From Amycolatopsis acidicola (GTDB lineage Bacteria > Actinomycetota > Actinomycetes > Mycobacteriales > Pseudonocardiaceae): a stretch of 48,053 bases of DNA. Below are positions 8,759-17,352 of the stretch, piece after piece (position 1 is the first letter of the stretch; every line of letters starts with the position of its first letter). The DNA is taken from positions 1-48,053 of the forward strand of contig NZ_VMNW02000074.1 of assembly GCF_007713735.2 (NCBI RefSeq), read 5' to 3'. The position numbers and the translations under genes were made by a program. The notes beneath the pieces were generated by a model. The model was given only the letters and a program-made list of their open reading frames with translations. It was not told where the DNA came from and did not search any database.

Positions 8759-9391
8759 ATGATCGGGGGCGTGCTCTGGTATGTCAGCTACGGATCGAAC
8801 ATGCACGCCGAACGCCTGGGCTACTACCTCCGGGGCGGCACGCCGCCGGGTGGTCTGCGCTCGTGCGTGGGGTGCCGGGATTCCTCGCCGCCGCAACGGG
8901 TCGAGCCGCATTTCCTGCCGGGCGGGATCTACTTCGCCACCGAGTCGCCGACGTGGACGGGTGGCCCCGCGTTCTACGACCCGGCGCTGCCCGGCACGGC
9001 CGCGGCCCGGGCGTATCTGGTGACGGTCGGGCAGTTCTCCGACATCGCGGCGCAGGAGATGCACCGCGCACCGGGGGAGGACCTGGACCTGACCGAGGTG
9101 CTCGCCAACGGGCGTCACCGCGTGGGGCCCGGCCGGTACGAGACGCTCGTGTACGCGGGGGAGCGCGACGGCTTCCCGGTAGTCACCTTCACCGCCCCGT
9201 GGTCGGCGGCCGACGTCGAGAAGAACCCGCCCTCGGCCGCGTACCTCCGGATGCTCGCGCGCGGCCTCGTGGAGGCCCACGGCTGGACGCCGGAGCGCGT
9301 CGGCGCCTACGTCGCCGCGCTCCCGGGAGCGTCCGGCACGTGGACAGCCGAGGGGATCGCCGGATTGCTCAGGATCGAACGAACGCCGTGA
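8759..9391 (+). CDS. Gamma-glutamylcyclotransferase-fold (AIG2-like) protein
   Basis: 210 residues. The N-terminal WYVSYGSNMHAERL matches the YGSN nucleotide/substrate loop of the gamma-glutamylcyclotransferase (AIG2/BtrG) fold. The family also keeps an acidic catalytic residue further on; a candidate is in the VGQFSDIAAQEM region. Genomes often label this group histone deacetylase by mistaken transfer; nothing here resembles a zinc deacetylase. Starts possible at ATG 8759 or GTG 8771, both close to the YGSN motif. It diverges from the RpiR gene across 85 bp and converges with glmS. The natural substrate is unknown. Confidence 0.65.
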   Translation: MIGGVLWYVSYGSNMHAERLGYYLRGGTPPGGLRSCVGCRDSSPPQRVEPHFLPGGIYFATESPTWTGGPAFYDPALPGTAAARAYLVTVGQFSDIAAQEMHRAPGEDLDLTEVLANGRHRVGPGRYETLVYAGERDGFPVVTFTAPWSAADVEKNPPSAAYLRMLARGLVEAHGWTPERVGAYVAALPGASGTWTAEGIAGLLRIERTP

Positions 9392-9399
9392 GGACCGGA

Positions 9400-9424
9400 T
9401 CCACAGCCCGGAATCCACTGTGGA
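9400..9424. terminator. Short inverted repeat between convergent genes
   Basis: TCCACAG and CTGTGGA form a 7-bp stem with an 11-nt loop in the 44-bp gap between two convergent genes. It may act as a weak bidirectional terminator, but no T-tract follows. Confidence 0.3.
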
Positions 9425-9435
9425 CGCCCTGGCGA

Positions 9436-11250
9436 TCACTCCACGGTCACGCTCTTCGCCAGGTTCCGCGGCCGGTCGACCTCCCGCCCCAGCGCCCGTG
9501 CCATCCGGTACGCGAACAGCTGCAGCGGCACCGAGAGCACCAGCGGGTCCAGCTCCGGCTCGCACCGGCCCACCCGCACCACCTCGTCGGCGGCGTCCGG
9601 CGGCAGGTCGGCGTTGGTCACCGCGACGACGGGGCCGCCGCGTGACCGGATCTCGGTCAGGGTGGCCAGGTTCTTCGGCAGCAGCTCGTCGTCGGGAACG
9701 ACGGCGATCGTCGGCATCGCCGGGGTGACCAGCGCCAACGGCCCGTGTTTCAGCTCGGCCGCCGGGTACGCCTCCGCGTGTACGTACGAAACCTCCTTCA
9801 GCTTCTGCGCGCCCTCACGCGCGATGGGCCATCCGCGCACCCGGCCCACGAAGAACATGTGCGAGCAGTCGCGGAACCGTGCGGCCAGCTCGGTGATCTG
9901 GTCGTCGGTCTTCAACGCCGCCTCGACCTCGTCCGGGAAACGCCGCAACCCGCTCAGCAGCCGCGCGCCCTGTGCCAGCGAGAGATCCCGCAACCGCCCC
10001 AGCTGCACGGCCAGCAGCGCGAACGCGAGGCCCATGTTGGTGAACGATTTCGTCGCCGCCACCGACTGTTCCGGGCCCGCGTGCAGGAAGATCCCGCCGT
10101 CGCATTCGTTCGCGATGGAGCTGCCGACCACGTTCACCGCACCGACGACGGGCGCCCCGCGTCGTTTGAGTTCACGGATGGCGGCCAGGGTGTCCAGGGT
10201 TTCGCCGGACTGGCTCACCGCGACGTACAACGCGTCGGGATCGACGACGGCGTTGCGATACCGGTACTCCGACGAAGGTTCCGCCCGCGCCGGGATCCGC
10301 GCGAGGTCCTCGACCAGCTGCGCGCCGTATTCCGCCGCGTAATAGGCCGACCCGCAGCCGAGGAACGTCACCCGCCGCACTCGCTGCCAATGCCGCGGCT
10401 CCAGCCCGAGCCCGTCGAGCCGGGTGGTCGCCGCGCGTTCGTCGAGCCTGCCCGCCAGCACCCGCGCGATCGCGGCGGGCTGTTCGCGGATCTCCTTGTG
10501 CATGAAGTCGGGGTGGTCGCCGAGTTCGTAGGAACCGGTCTCGGCCGCCACCCGCACCGGCGCGCGCGTCGTCGGCGCGGCGCCGGGCGCGAAAGTGCGG
10601 TAGTCGTCCGGGCTCACGACGGCGATCTCGTCCTCGTCGAGATAGACGACCTGCTGTGTGTGCCGCACGAACGCGGCCACATCGGACGCGATCAGCACCT
10701 CGCCCGCGCCGATGCCCAGCACCAGCGGGCTGCCGCGGCGGGCGGCGACGAGCGTGTCCGGCCGGCGCCGGTCCACGGCGATCAACCCGACGGTGCCCTC
10801 CACCTCGTCGAGCGCCGCGCGCACCGCGTCGGCCAGGCCGTGCCCGGCGCGGGCGATGAGGTGGGCGAGCAGTTCGCTGTCGGTGTCGGACACCAGGTCC
10901 ACGCCCTCGTGCAACAGCCGCGCCCGCAGCTCGTCCGCGTTCTCCAGTACACCGTTGTGCACGATCGCGACGTCGCCGGCCGCGTCGGTGTGCGGATGCG
11001 CGTTGCGATCCGTCGGTGCCCCGTGCGTGGCCCAGCGGGTGTGCGCGATGCCCACGTTCCCGTTCAGGTCCGCCGGCAGCGCCTCACGCAGCTGGCCCAC
11101 GCGCCCGGCGCGTTTCCCGATCCGCAGCCTGCCGTCACGCACCACGCCGATCCCGGCCGAGTCGTAGCCCCGGTACTCCAGGCGGCGCAGGCCTTCCAGC
11201 AGGATCGGCGCGGCGTCCCGCCGGCCGACGTATCCCACGATCCCGCACAT
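9436..11250 (-). CDS. glmS: Glutamine--fructose-6-phosphate aminotransferase
   Basis: 604 residues, full length. Makes glucosamine-6-phosphate from fructose-6-phosphate and glutamine, the first committed step to UDP-GlcNAc. It begins MCGIVGY, so Cys2 becomes the N-terminal nucleophile of the glutaminase domain (about 1-215). Two SIS isomerase domains follow (about 285-420 and 455-590) with SQSGETLDT and the invariant terminal LAKSVTVE. The ribosome site AGGAGAAGG overlaps the stop of the upstream receiver-protein gene, 10 nt away, so it belongs to the polysaccharide operon. It may be a pathway-dedicated copy that lifts UDP-GlcNAc supply when the polymer is made; whether the genome holds a second glmS cannot be seen here. 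Confidence 0.96.
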   Translation of the reverse strand: MCGIVGYVGRRDAAPILLEGLRRLEYRGYDSAGIGVVRDGRLRIGKRAGRVGQLREALPADLNGNVGIAHTRWATHGAPTDRNAHPHTDAAGDVAIVHNGVLENADELRARLLHEGVDLVSDTDSELLAHLIARAGHGLADAVRAALDEVEGTVGLIAVDRRRPDTLVAARRGSPLVLGIGAGEVLIASDVAAFVRHTQQVVYLDEDEIAVVSPDDYRTFAPGAAPTTRAPVRVAAETGSYELGDHPDFMHKEIREQPAAIARVLAGRLDERAATTRLDGLGLEPRHWQRVRRVTFLGCGSAYYAAEYGAQLVEDLARIPARAEPSSEYRYRNAVVDPDALYVAVSQSGETLDTLAAIRELKRRGAPVVGAVNVVGSSIANECDGGIFLHAGPEQSVAATKSFTNMGLAFALLAVQLGRLRDLSLAQGARLLSGLRRFPDEVEAALKTDDQITELAARFRDCSHMFFVGRVRGWPIAREGAQKLKEVSYVHAEAYPAAELKHGPLALVTPAMPTIAVVPDDELLPKNLATLTEIRSRGGPVVAVTNADLPPDAADEVVRVGRCEPELDPLVLSVPLQLFAYRMARALGREVDRPRNLAKSVTVE

Positions 11251-11260
11251 TTTCCTTCTC

Positions 11261-11692
11261 CTATCTGCTTTCCGCGTATGCCGGCCCGAGCAGGGAGTGC
11301 ACCCGGTGCAGCAGTTCGGCCCAGCCGAACGGCTTCACCAGGTACGCGTCCCCGCCCGCGGCGAAGGCCGCGGCCTTGTCGGACTCGCCGTCACGCCCGC
11401 TGATCACCAGTACCGGGATCGACGTGTCCCGTTCCCGCACGATGCGCACCAGGTCGAGCCCGCTCATCCCGGGCATCTGCACGTCGGTGACGATCAGATC
11501 GGGCCGGAACCCGTCCAGCAGGACGATCGCGTGCAGCGCGTCCTCCGCGCCGCAGGCGTCGAACCCTTCCAGCTGCAGGCCCCGCACGAGCAGTTCCCGC
11601 AGGGTCGCGTTGTCGTCGACGACGAGCACTCCCGGTCGTGGCACCGGAACGTCCTCTTCGGACACTCGTGGTGCCGGTGCTGCCATGGTCAT
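11261..11692 (-). CDS. Single-domain response regulator (CheY-like)
   Basis: 143 residues: a short lead (about 20) and one receiver domain with no output domain. The acidic pair D26/D27 (VVDDNATL), phospho-acceptor D70 (LIVTDVQMPGMSG), S98 in place of the usual Thr (VLVISGRDGESD) and K120 (AYLVKPFGW) are all present. Start ATG 11692 has a strong AGGAGG site that lies inside the last codons of the upstream synthase gene, whose stop is only 2 nt away, so the two are translationally coupled. No kinase gene is adjacent to it, though the operon's first two genes are a kinase/regulator pair that could phosphorylate it. It may act by protein contact on the membrane synthase; that is inference. Confidence 0.88.
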   Translation of the reverse strand: MTMAAPAPRVSEEDVPVPRPGVLVVDDNATLRELLVRGLQLEGFDACGAEDALHAIVLLDGFRPDLIVTDVQMPGMSGLDLVRIVRERDTSIPVLVISGRDGESDKAAAFAAGGDAYLVKPFGWAELLHRVHSLLGPAYAESR

Positions 11693-11694
11693 GG

Positions 11695-13911
11695 CTACCT
11701 CCTGTCTTCGGTATTCCCAGGCTGCGCCCCGGACCTGGGTGCGGGCCCAGAAACCGCTGGGAGGTCGCTGATGGTTCCCGGCCCGGCGCCGGGCGCGGGC
11801 AGTGCCGAGCCGAGGCCGCCGGAGCGGCGCAGCTTCTGCCAGCGCAACCGGGTCCCGGCCAGCGCCGTCATCACGGACTGGATCAGCACGCCGTACATCA
11901 GCTGCCGGTAAACGATCTGCTGCAAGGGAAGCAGCCACAACGGGCGCAGCTTCTCCCCGTCCAGCCGGAACGCGTACACCGCGCCGAGCAGCTGCACCAG
12001 CAGCATGGCCAGCCACAGCCCGCCGGTCAGCCACGGGTTCAGGAAGAACATCCCGTACACCGTGAGGATGTCGATCAGCGGCGCCATCGTGGGCAGCACC
12101 ACCTGGAACAGCGCCAGGTGCAGCAGCCCCCACCGGCCGATCCGCCCCGACGGGCCCTTCTGGAAGATCGCCCGCCGGTGCTTCCACATCGACTGGATCG
12201 TCCCGTAGCACCACCGGTAGCGCTGCATCCACAGCTGCCGGATCTTCGACGGAGCCTCCGTCCACGCGCGGGCCCGTTCCTCGTAGACCACCCGCCATCC
12301 CTTGCGGGACAAGGCGATCGTGAGGTCGGTGTCCTCGGCGAGCGTGTCGTCGCTGACGCCGCCCACCTCGAGCAGCGCCCGGCGGCGGAACGCGCCCACC
12401 GCGCCCGGCACGGTCAGCATGCAGCGCAGCGAGTCGTAGACGCGGCGGTCGATGTTGAAACCCATCACGTACTCGATGTGCTGCCATTTGCCGAGCAGCC
12501 CGCGCCGGTTGGCGATCTTCGCGTTGCCAGCCACCGCGCCGACCTCCGGATCGGCGAAGGGCTGCACCAGCCTGCCGACGGTGGTCGGCTCGAACACCGT
12601 GTCGCCGTCCATCATCACGATCAGCTCGTGCCGCGCGGCGGCGATCCCGGTGTTGAGCGCGGAGGCCTTCCCGCCGTTGCGCTGCTCGATCACCCGCACG
12701 GCCGGATGCCCGATGCCGCGCGCGAGCTCCGCGGTGTTGTCGGTGGAACCGTCGTCCACCACGATGATCTCGACCGGATGATCACTGGCCAGCAGTGACC
12801 TGATGGTGTCCTCGATGCACTCCTTTTCGTTGTACGCCGGGACGATCACCGAGACGGGGGCCCGCACGGGCGGGCCCCAGCGGAAGCCGGGGTCGCGCCG
12901 CTTCTTCTTGTGCCTGCGGGCGAAGACGAGCATCAGCCCCAGCCGTCCCACGGTGAGCACGCCGACACCGACGAGGGACCAGCTGAGCGTGGTGAGGAAC
13001 CCGGTCGAGACGCCGACGGCGCCGACGAGCACCTTGCCCCGCCACTGGTCCGAGGCGCTGGCCGCCCCGTTGGACTTGGCCATGTTCAGCGCGCCGCTGA
13101 CGGTGGTGAACGTGTAGCCCTCGGCCTTCAGCTTGGGGATCAGCTGTTCCAGCATCGCGACCGTCTTGCTCCGGTCGCCACCCGCGTCGTGCATCAGGAT
13201 GACCGCGCCCTCCCCGTTTTCGGGGGTCGCGTTGGCCACCATCTGGTCCACGCTCAGGTCGGTCTGCCAGTCCTCACTGTCCAAATCGGTCAGTACGGTG
13301 ATGTAGCCGAGATCGCCGAGCTTCTGCACCTCGGAGTAGTCGTCGTTGTCCAGCGCCTTGGGCGTGGCCGAATACGGCGGGCGCACGAGGTTCGAGGTGA
13401 CGCCCGCGGCACCGGAAAGCGCCAGCTGGGTTTCGGACAGCTCCAGCTCCATCCGCGTGTCCGAGACCTTGGTCAGGTCGGGGTGGGTGAAGGTGTGCAG
13501 CCCGATCTCCGAACCGCTGTCCACCAGGTCCTTCACCTCGTCCGGGTACTTGGTGATGTTGGAGCCGACCTCGAAGAAGGTGCCGTCCACGTCGTACTTT
13601 TCCAGGACGGAAAGGATTTCCTCGGTGTAGGTGTCGCTGGGGCCGTCGTCGAAGGTGAGCACGATCGTCTTGTCCGGGACGTCGTAGGAGACGACGGAAT
13701 CGCCGGTGGCGTCGATGATCGCGCCGCCGTTGAGGATCGACGAGGGCACGGAACTGGCGTTGCCGCTGGGATCCGCGTCCGCGTCGTTGCCGATGGCGGA
13801 GTTGGCCACGCCGGAGACGGCGAGCAGGCAGGCCAACAGCACCGTGACGATCCCGGCGAGTATCCAGCGCGGGGCGCGGCGCAGACCCTTCAGCGCGCGC
13901 TGGCCTCTCAC
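11695..13911 (-). CDS. Polysaccharide deacetylase / GT2 synthase fusion (MatB-like)
   Basis: 738 residues from GTG 13911, which overlaps the upstream stop in a GTGA. Order: TM segment (15-36); extracytoplasmic NodB-type deacetylase (about 80-275) with TFDDGP (86-91), zinc ligands H139 and H143, RPPYS (177-181) and MHD (240-242); TM pair (about 295-331); cytoplasmic processive GT2 domain (351-570) with DDGSTDNT, DGD (435-437), AEDTD (525-529) and QRYRW (563-567); then C-terminal TM helices. One chain should therefore polymerise and export a sugar chain and remove acetyl groups outside. The layout matches Streptomyces MatB, linked to poly-beta-1,6-GlcNAc, and equals PgaB deacetylase plus PgaC synthase; chitin-like linkage is the alternative. 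Confidence 0.9.
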   Translation of the reverse strand: MRGQRALKGLRRAPRWILAGIVTVLLACLLAVSGVANSAIGNDADADPSGNASSVPSSILNGGAIIDATGDSVVSYDVPDKTIVLTFDDGPSDTYTEEILSVLEKYDVDGTFFEVGSNITKYPDEVKDLVDSGSEIGLHTFTHPDLTKVSDTRMELELSETQLALSGAAGVTSNLVRPPYSATPKALDNDDYSEVQKLGDLGYITVLTDLDSEDWQTDLSVDQMVANATPENGEGAVILMHDAGGDRSKTVAMLEQLIPKLKAEGYTFTTVSGALNMAKSNGAASASDQWRGKVLVGAVGVSTGFLTTLSWSLVGVGVLTVGRLGLMLVFARRHKKKRRDPGFRWGPPVRAPVSVIVPAYNEKECIEDTIRSLLASDHPVEIIVVDDGSTDNTAELARGIGHPAVRVIEQRNGGKASALNTGIAAARHELIVMMDGDTVFEPTTVGRLVQPFADPEVGAVAGNAKIANRRGLLGKWQHIEYVMGFNIDRRVYDSLRCMLTVPGAVGAFRRRALLEVGGVSDDTLAEDTDLTIALSRKGWRVVYEERARAWTEAPSKIRQLWMQRYRWCYGTIQSMWKHRRAIFQKGPSGRIGRWGLLHLALFQVVLPTMAPLIDILTVYGMFFLNPWLTGGLWLAMLLVQLLGAVYAFRLDGEKLRPLWLLPLQQIVYRQLMYGVLIQSVMTALAGTRLRWQKLRRSGGLGSALPAPGAGPGTISDLPAVSGPAPRSGAQPGNTEDRR

Positions 13912-14156
13912 TTCGACGCGGTGGTCGGGATGGAAGCCGCGACGCTGGGCGAAACCCCGCCCGCGGTCACGCTGAGCACGAGCGCGACGACGAACACGAC
14001 GCACGCGATCGCGACGCCGAAGAGCGCGAGCCGCAGCCAGAGCAGGCGGCGGCCGCTGCTGTCCACGAACACCGGCTCCGAAGGGGCGGTCAGGGAGGCG
14101 GGAAGACGCAGGCGGACGGTCGGTTCGTCAGCGGGTCTTTGCGGGGCTTTCAGCAT
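13908..14156 (-). CDS. Small single-pass membrane protein of polysaccharide operon
   Basis: 82 residues: an arginine- and proline-rich cytoplasmic lead, one strong TM segment (about 38-64, between RRLLWLRL and VLSVTAGG), and a short Ser/Ala-rich outside tail. ATG 14156 has AAAGGA upstream. Its stop overlaps the start of the deacetylase/synthase by 4 nt, implying coupled, near-equal synthesis. By position it could be an accessory subunit of the synthase, in the way PgaD assists PgaC; no sequence similarity to PgaD is claimed. I do not recognise a named family. Confidence 0.75.
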   Translation of the reverse strand: MLKAPQRPADEPTVRLRLPASLTAPSEPVFVDSSGRRLLWLRLALFGVAIACVVFVVALVLSVTAGGVSPSVAASIPTTASK

Positions 14157-14168
14157 GGGAACGTCCTT

Positions 14169-15110
14169 TCAGGCCAACTGCTGGAAAAGGTGGGTGAACT
14201 CGTAGGCGGACTGCGAGACGCCGCTGCAGGTGCCGCTGGTGGTCGTGGTGCCGGCGCAGTCGCCGTTGTCGCGGTTGACCGACCACAGGCCGAGGTAGGC
14301 GAGGTCGCGGTCGACGGCGGCCTGCGCCACGGTGCGGGCGATGTCGGTGGTGGTCACCTGGCCGGTGTCGTTCCGGCCGATCATCAGCGTGGCACCGAGC
14401 ATCCGGTGGGCACCGTTGTCGTCGAGATCGGTCCAGACGCTCCTCACCTGCGTGGTGACGGCGTCCATTGTGGACACCAGGCTGCTCGCCCAGTCCCCGG
14501 TCTCCTCGAAGTTCATCAGCATCGCGTTCACGGTCATGTCGACCCCGGCCGCCTTGACCGCGCGCAGCAGGGTGAGCCCGGAGTCGGTGAACCCGGTGCT
14601 GTCGACGGGAAGCGTGAGCATGATCTTCGTGCCCCGCTGGTCCTGCAGGGTTTTCAGTGCCTGCGCCACGGTGGCGGTGGGGACATCCTGCTCGATGTCG
14701 AGGTCGAGGGAGTTGGTGCCGATCGTGTCCAGCACCGATTCGTAGGCCGTGGTCAGCGCGGTGGCGCTGGTGCAGGTGTTCTCCAGGTACGTGCCGTTCG
14801 CGCCGCCGGTGGCGACGGTGACGCTGCCGCCCATCGCCTTGAGCGCGTTGACCTCCTGCGTGATCGTGCTGTCCGCGAGCGACTTCGTGCCACCCCAGGC
14901 CGGCGTGCAGCCCGACTCGCTCGCGAGCACGAACGCGAGCACGAAGTCCTTCTGCCCGCTGGTGTTCGCGATCTCGTTCAGGGCGGTGTGCGTGCCCGTC
15001 ACGTCGACATAGGGAGCGAAACTGGTGCCCTGCTTCGTACTTGTGCCCGACGAGCAGGCGGCGACCAGGAGCAGCACCGCGAGCAGCGCGGCGGCCAGGC
15101 GTCGTCTCAT
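14169..15110 (-). CDS. GH18-like (chitinase-fold) lipoprotein
   Basis: 313 residues. Lipoprotein signal peptide: MRRR, hydrophobic core, then LLVAAC with Cys19 as the lipidation site. The mature part reads as a GH18-type TIM barrel: strands such as KDFVLAFVLAS and GSVTVATGG, and the catalytic DxDxE in SLDLDIEQ (D136, D138, E140). The barrel ends with GLWSVNRD. It would cleave or trim a GlcNAc polymer at the outer membrane face. It lies 12 nt upstream of the small membrane protein and 53 nt after the kinase gene, inside the polysaccharide operon. In Pga systems a glycoside-hydrolase domain is likewise paired with deacetylase, so a length-control or release role is a reasonable inference. Confidence 0.82.
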   Translation of the reverse strand: MRRRLAAALLAVLLLVAACSSGTSTKQGTSFAPYVDVTGTHTALNEIANTSGQKDFVLAFVLASESGCTPAWGGTKSLADSTITQEVNALKAMGGSVTVATGGANGTYLENTCTSATALTTAYESVLDTIGTNSLDLDIEQDVPTATVAQALKTLQDQRGTKIMLTLPVDSTGFTDSGLTLLRAVKAAGVDMTVNAMLMNFEETGDWASSLVSTMDAVTTQVRSVWTDLDDNGAHRMLGATLMIGRNDTGQVTTTDIARTVAQAAVDRDLAYLGLWSVNRDNGDCAGTTTTSGTCSGVSQSAYEFTHLFQQLA

Positions 15111-15163
15111 GACACCCAGCTTCGCCGCGCTACCTGGGAATCTGCTGTATCAGTCCGGTGAAT

Positions 15164-16651
15164 TCACCCAGTGACCGGCAGTGATCCGCTGAACCCCGGT
15201 GATTTCTCCCGCAGGGGCAGGAAAATCCGGAACGTGGCGCCCGCGCCCGGCGCAGTGTCCACTTCGGCCCGTCCGCCGTGCGCGGCGGCGATGGCGGCCA
15301 CGATCGCCAGCCCGAGCCCGGAACCCCCACTGGAGCGGGCACGCGAGATGTCCGCGCGGTAGAAGCGTTCGAACAGCCGCGCGGCGTGTTCTTCGGACAG
15401 CCCCGGCCCGTCGTCGGCCACTTCCAGCGCGGCGAACCCGTTGTCGCCGGTGCGCACCCGCACGGTGATCGAAGCGTCGGTGTACTTGACCGCGTTGCCG
15501 ACGAGGTTCGCCAGTATCTGCCGGATCCGGTGGTCGTCGCCGTGGACGACGGCGGGCCCGCCCGCGCAGTCCACGTCGAGGGAGATGGTGCGTTCCGGGG
15601 CCAGCGCACGCGCGTCGTGCACCGCGTCGACCGCCGGCTCCACCAGGTCCACCGGCCCGAACTGCAGTTCGCGCTCCTCGTCGAGGCGCGCCAGCAGCAA
15701 CAGGTCCTGCACGAGCCTGCCCATCCGGATCGACTCCGACTCGATCCGGCTCATGATCCGCGGCACGTCGAGGCTGTCGCTGCCCGCGCCGTGCCGGTAC
15801 AGCTCGGCGAACCCGCGGATCGACGCGAGCGGCGTGCGCAGCTCGTGGCTGGCGTCGGCGATGAACCGCCGCATCCGTTCCTCGGACTGGCGCGCGCTGG
15901 ACTCCGACACGCGCTGCGCGTGGAACGAGGACTCGATCCGGTTGAGCATGCTGTTGAACGCCAGGCTCAGCTTGCCGACCTCGGTCCTGGTGTCCCGCAA
16001 GGGAACCCGGCGGGCCAGATCGCCGGCCATGATCGCTTCGGCGGTCCGCTCCACCTCGGTGAGCGGGCGCAGGCTGCGCCGCACCAGCCAGCGCGCGAGC
16101 ACCGCGAACACCAGCAGCACGATCCCGCCGATGAGCAGGTCCAGCAGCGACAGCCTGCTCATCGTCGCGTCGACCTCGGACAGGCTGGTCGCGACGAACA
16201 CCGAAGACGAACCGTCCGAGCCCACTGTCGCCAGCACCCGCCAACTGCCGTCCGCGCCACCAGCTGAATCGACCGTGAACAACCCGCCGCCGAGCGCCTG
16301 CACCTGCGCGGGCGTCATGACCGGGATCGCCGGGGTCGCGGCCTGTTGCTGCAGCGGCGAAGCGATGGTGTTGAGCACGTGCCCGGACGCGTCGGTCACG
16401 ACGACGACGAAGTCGCTGGGCAGGCGGGGCGCGGAGTTCTGCTGGACGCCGCTGAACCCGCTCGCCCCCTTCACGACCTGGTGCAGGCGCTCGTCGATCC
16501 CGTCGAGCAGATAGGAGTGCAGCGCCGCGGTGGAGGCGAACGCGACGGCGAGCAGCGCGGCCAGGATCAGGGCGAGCAGCAGCACGATGAGCATCGTGCG
16601 GAGCGGGATCCGGGCGATCGAAGTCCGCAGCCAGGCGCGGACGCCGGTCAT
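15164..16651 (-). CDS. Sensor histidine kinase (two-component system)
   Basis: 495 residues from ATG 16651, whose ATGA overlaps the stop of the regulator gene. TM1 (about 18-42), an extracytoplasmic sensor region of about 125 residues, TM2 (about 172-192), HAMP (about 193-245), HisKA with H269 in DASHELRTPL, and HATPase_c with ILANLVGNAVKYT (N box), VADDGPGL (G1) and GSGLGLAIVAAI (G2). It autophosphorylates and passes phosphate to the OmpR-type partner. The sensor domain shows no recognisable ligand fold. As second gene of the polysaccharide operon it probably links an envelope signal to polymer production. Confidence 0.93.
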   Translation of the reverse strand: MTGVRAWLRTSIARIPLRTMLIVLLLALILAALLAVAFASTAALHSYLLDGIDERLHQVVKGASGFSGVQQNSAPRLPSDFVVVVTDASGHVLNTIASPLQQQAATPAIPVMTPAQVQALGGGLFTVDSAGGADGSWRVLATVGSDGSSSVFVATSLSEVDATMSRLSLLDLLIGGIVLLVFAVLARWLVRRSLRPLTEVERTAEAIMAGDLARRVPLRDTRTEVGKLSLAFNSMLNRIESSFHAQRVSESSARQSEERMRRFIADASHELRTPLASIRGFAELYRHGAGSDSLDVPRIMSRIESESIRMGRLVQDLLLLARLDEERELQFGPVDLVEPAVDAVHDARALAPERTISLDVDCAGGPAVVHGDDHRIRQILANLVGNAVKYTDASITVRVRTGDNGFAALEVADDGPGLSEEHAARLFERFYRADISRARSSGGSGLGLAIVAAIAAAHGGRAEVDTAPGAGATFRIFLPLREKSPGFSGSLPVTG

Positions 16652-17352
16652 CGCCGCGGCGCGCGAAGCTGGTAGCCGATCCCTCGCACGGTGCGCAGCA
16701 GCCGCGGTTCGGTGGTGTCGATCTTGCGGCGCAGATAGGACACGTAGGACTCGATCACGCCGTTGTTGCCGTTGAAGTCGAACTGCCACACCCCGGCCAG
16801 GATCTGCTCCTTCGACAGCACCCGGCCCGCGTTGAGCAGGAAGTAGCGCAGCAGCCGGAATTCGGTGGGCGAAAGCTCCACCTGCTCACCGGCCTTGAAC
16901 ACCTCGTGCGTGCCCTCGTCCAGCTCGATGTCGGCGAACGTCAGTTTTTCCGACGGCGGCACCGCGCCGGCCCCGCCGCTGCGGCGCAGCACCGCGTCGA
17001 TCCGGGCGACGAGCTCGTCCAGGCTGAACGGCTTGGTGACGTAGTCGTCGCCGCCGAGGGTCAGGCCGGTGACCTTGTCCTCCGGGGCGTCGCGCGCGGA
17101 GAGGAACAGCACCGGCGCCCGCATGCCTTCCGAGCGCAGCCGCCGCACCACGTCGAACCCGTCGAGCCCGGGCATCATCACGTCGAGCACCATCAGGTCC
17201 GGTCTGCTCCGGCGTGCCTCGGCTATCGCGGCGGGCCCGTCCGGAGCGGTGGTCACCTCGAACCCGGCGAAGCGCAGGCTCGCCGCGAGCAGTTCCACCA
17301 TGTTCGGTTCGTCGTCCACGACCAGCAGCCGCGCTTGCCGTTCCGCTCGCAC
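16648..17352 (-). CDS. OmpR-family response regulator
   Basis: 234 residues from GTG 17352, preceded by GGAAGGAG. Receiver domain about 8-120 with VVDDEP (D13, D14), phospho-acceptor D57 (LMVLDVMMPG), and K in DYVTKPFSLDE. Winged-helix output domain about 135-232, ending in the family hallmark LRTVRGIGYQLR. It closely resembles the TrcR/PrrA-type actinobacterial regulators. First gene of the seven-gene minus-strand run; it overlaps the kinase start by 4 nt. A pair of GTTGG elements 11 bp apart lies 44-59 bp upstream and may be its own binding site. Confidence 0.94.
   Translation of the reverse strand: MRAERQARLLVVDDEPNMVELLAASLRFAGFEVTTAPDGPAAIAEARRSRPDLMVLDVMMPGLDGFDVVRRLRSEGMRAPVLFLSARDAPEDKVTGLTLGGDDYVTKPFSLDELVARIDAVLRRSGGAGAVPPSEKLTFADIELDEGTHEVFKAGEQVELSPTEFRLLRYFLLNAGRVLSKEQILAGVWQFDFNGNNGVIESYVSYLRRKIDTTEPRLLRTVRGIGYQLRAPRR

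Noticed and set aside
8759..9391. Histone deacetylase label often given to this family
   Set aside because: No zinc-binding deacetylase motif; the YGSN loop fits the gamma-glutamylcyclotransferase fold.
11251..11260. A glmS ribozyme or riboswitch upstream of glmS
   Set aside because: Only 10 nt separate it from the previous gene, leaving no room, and this class is not expected here.
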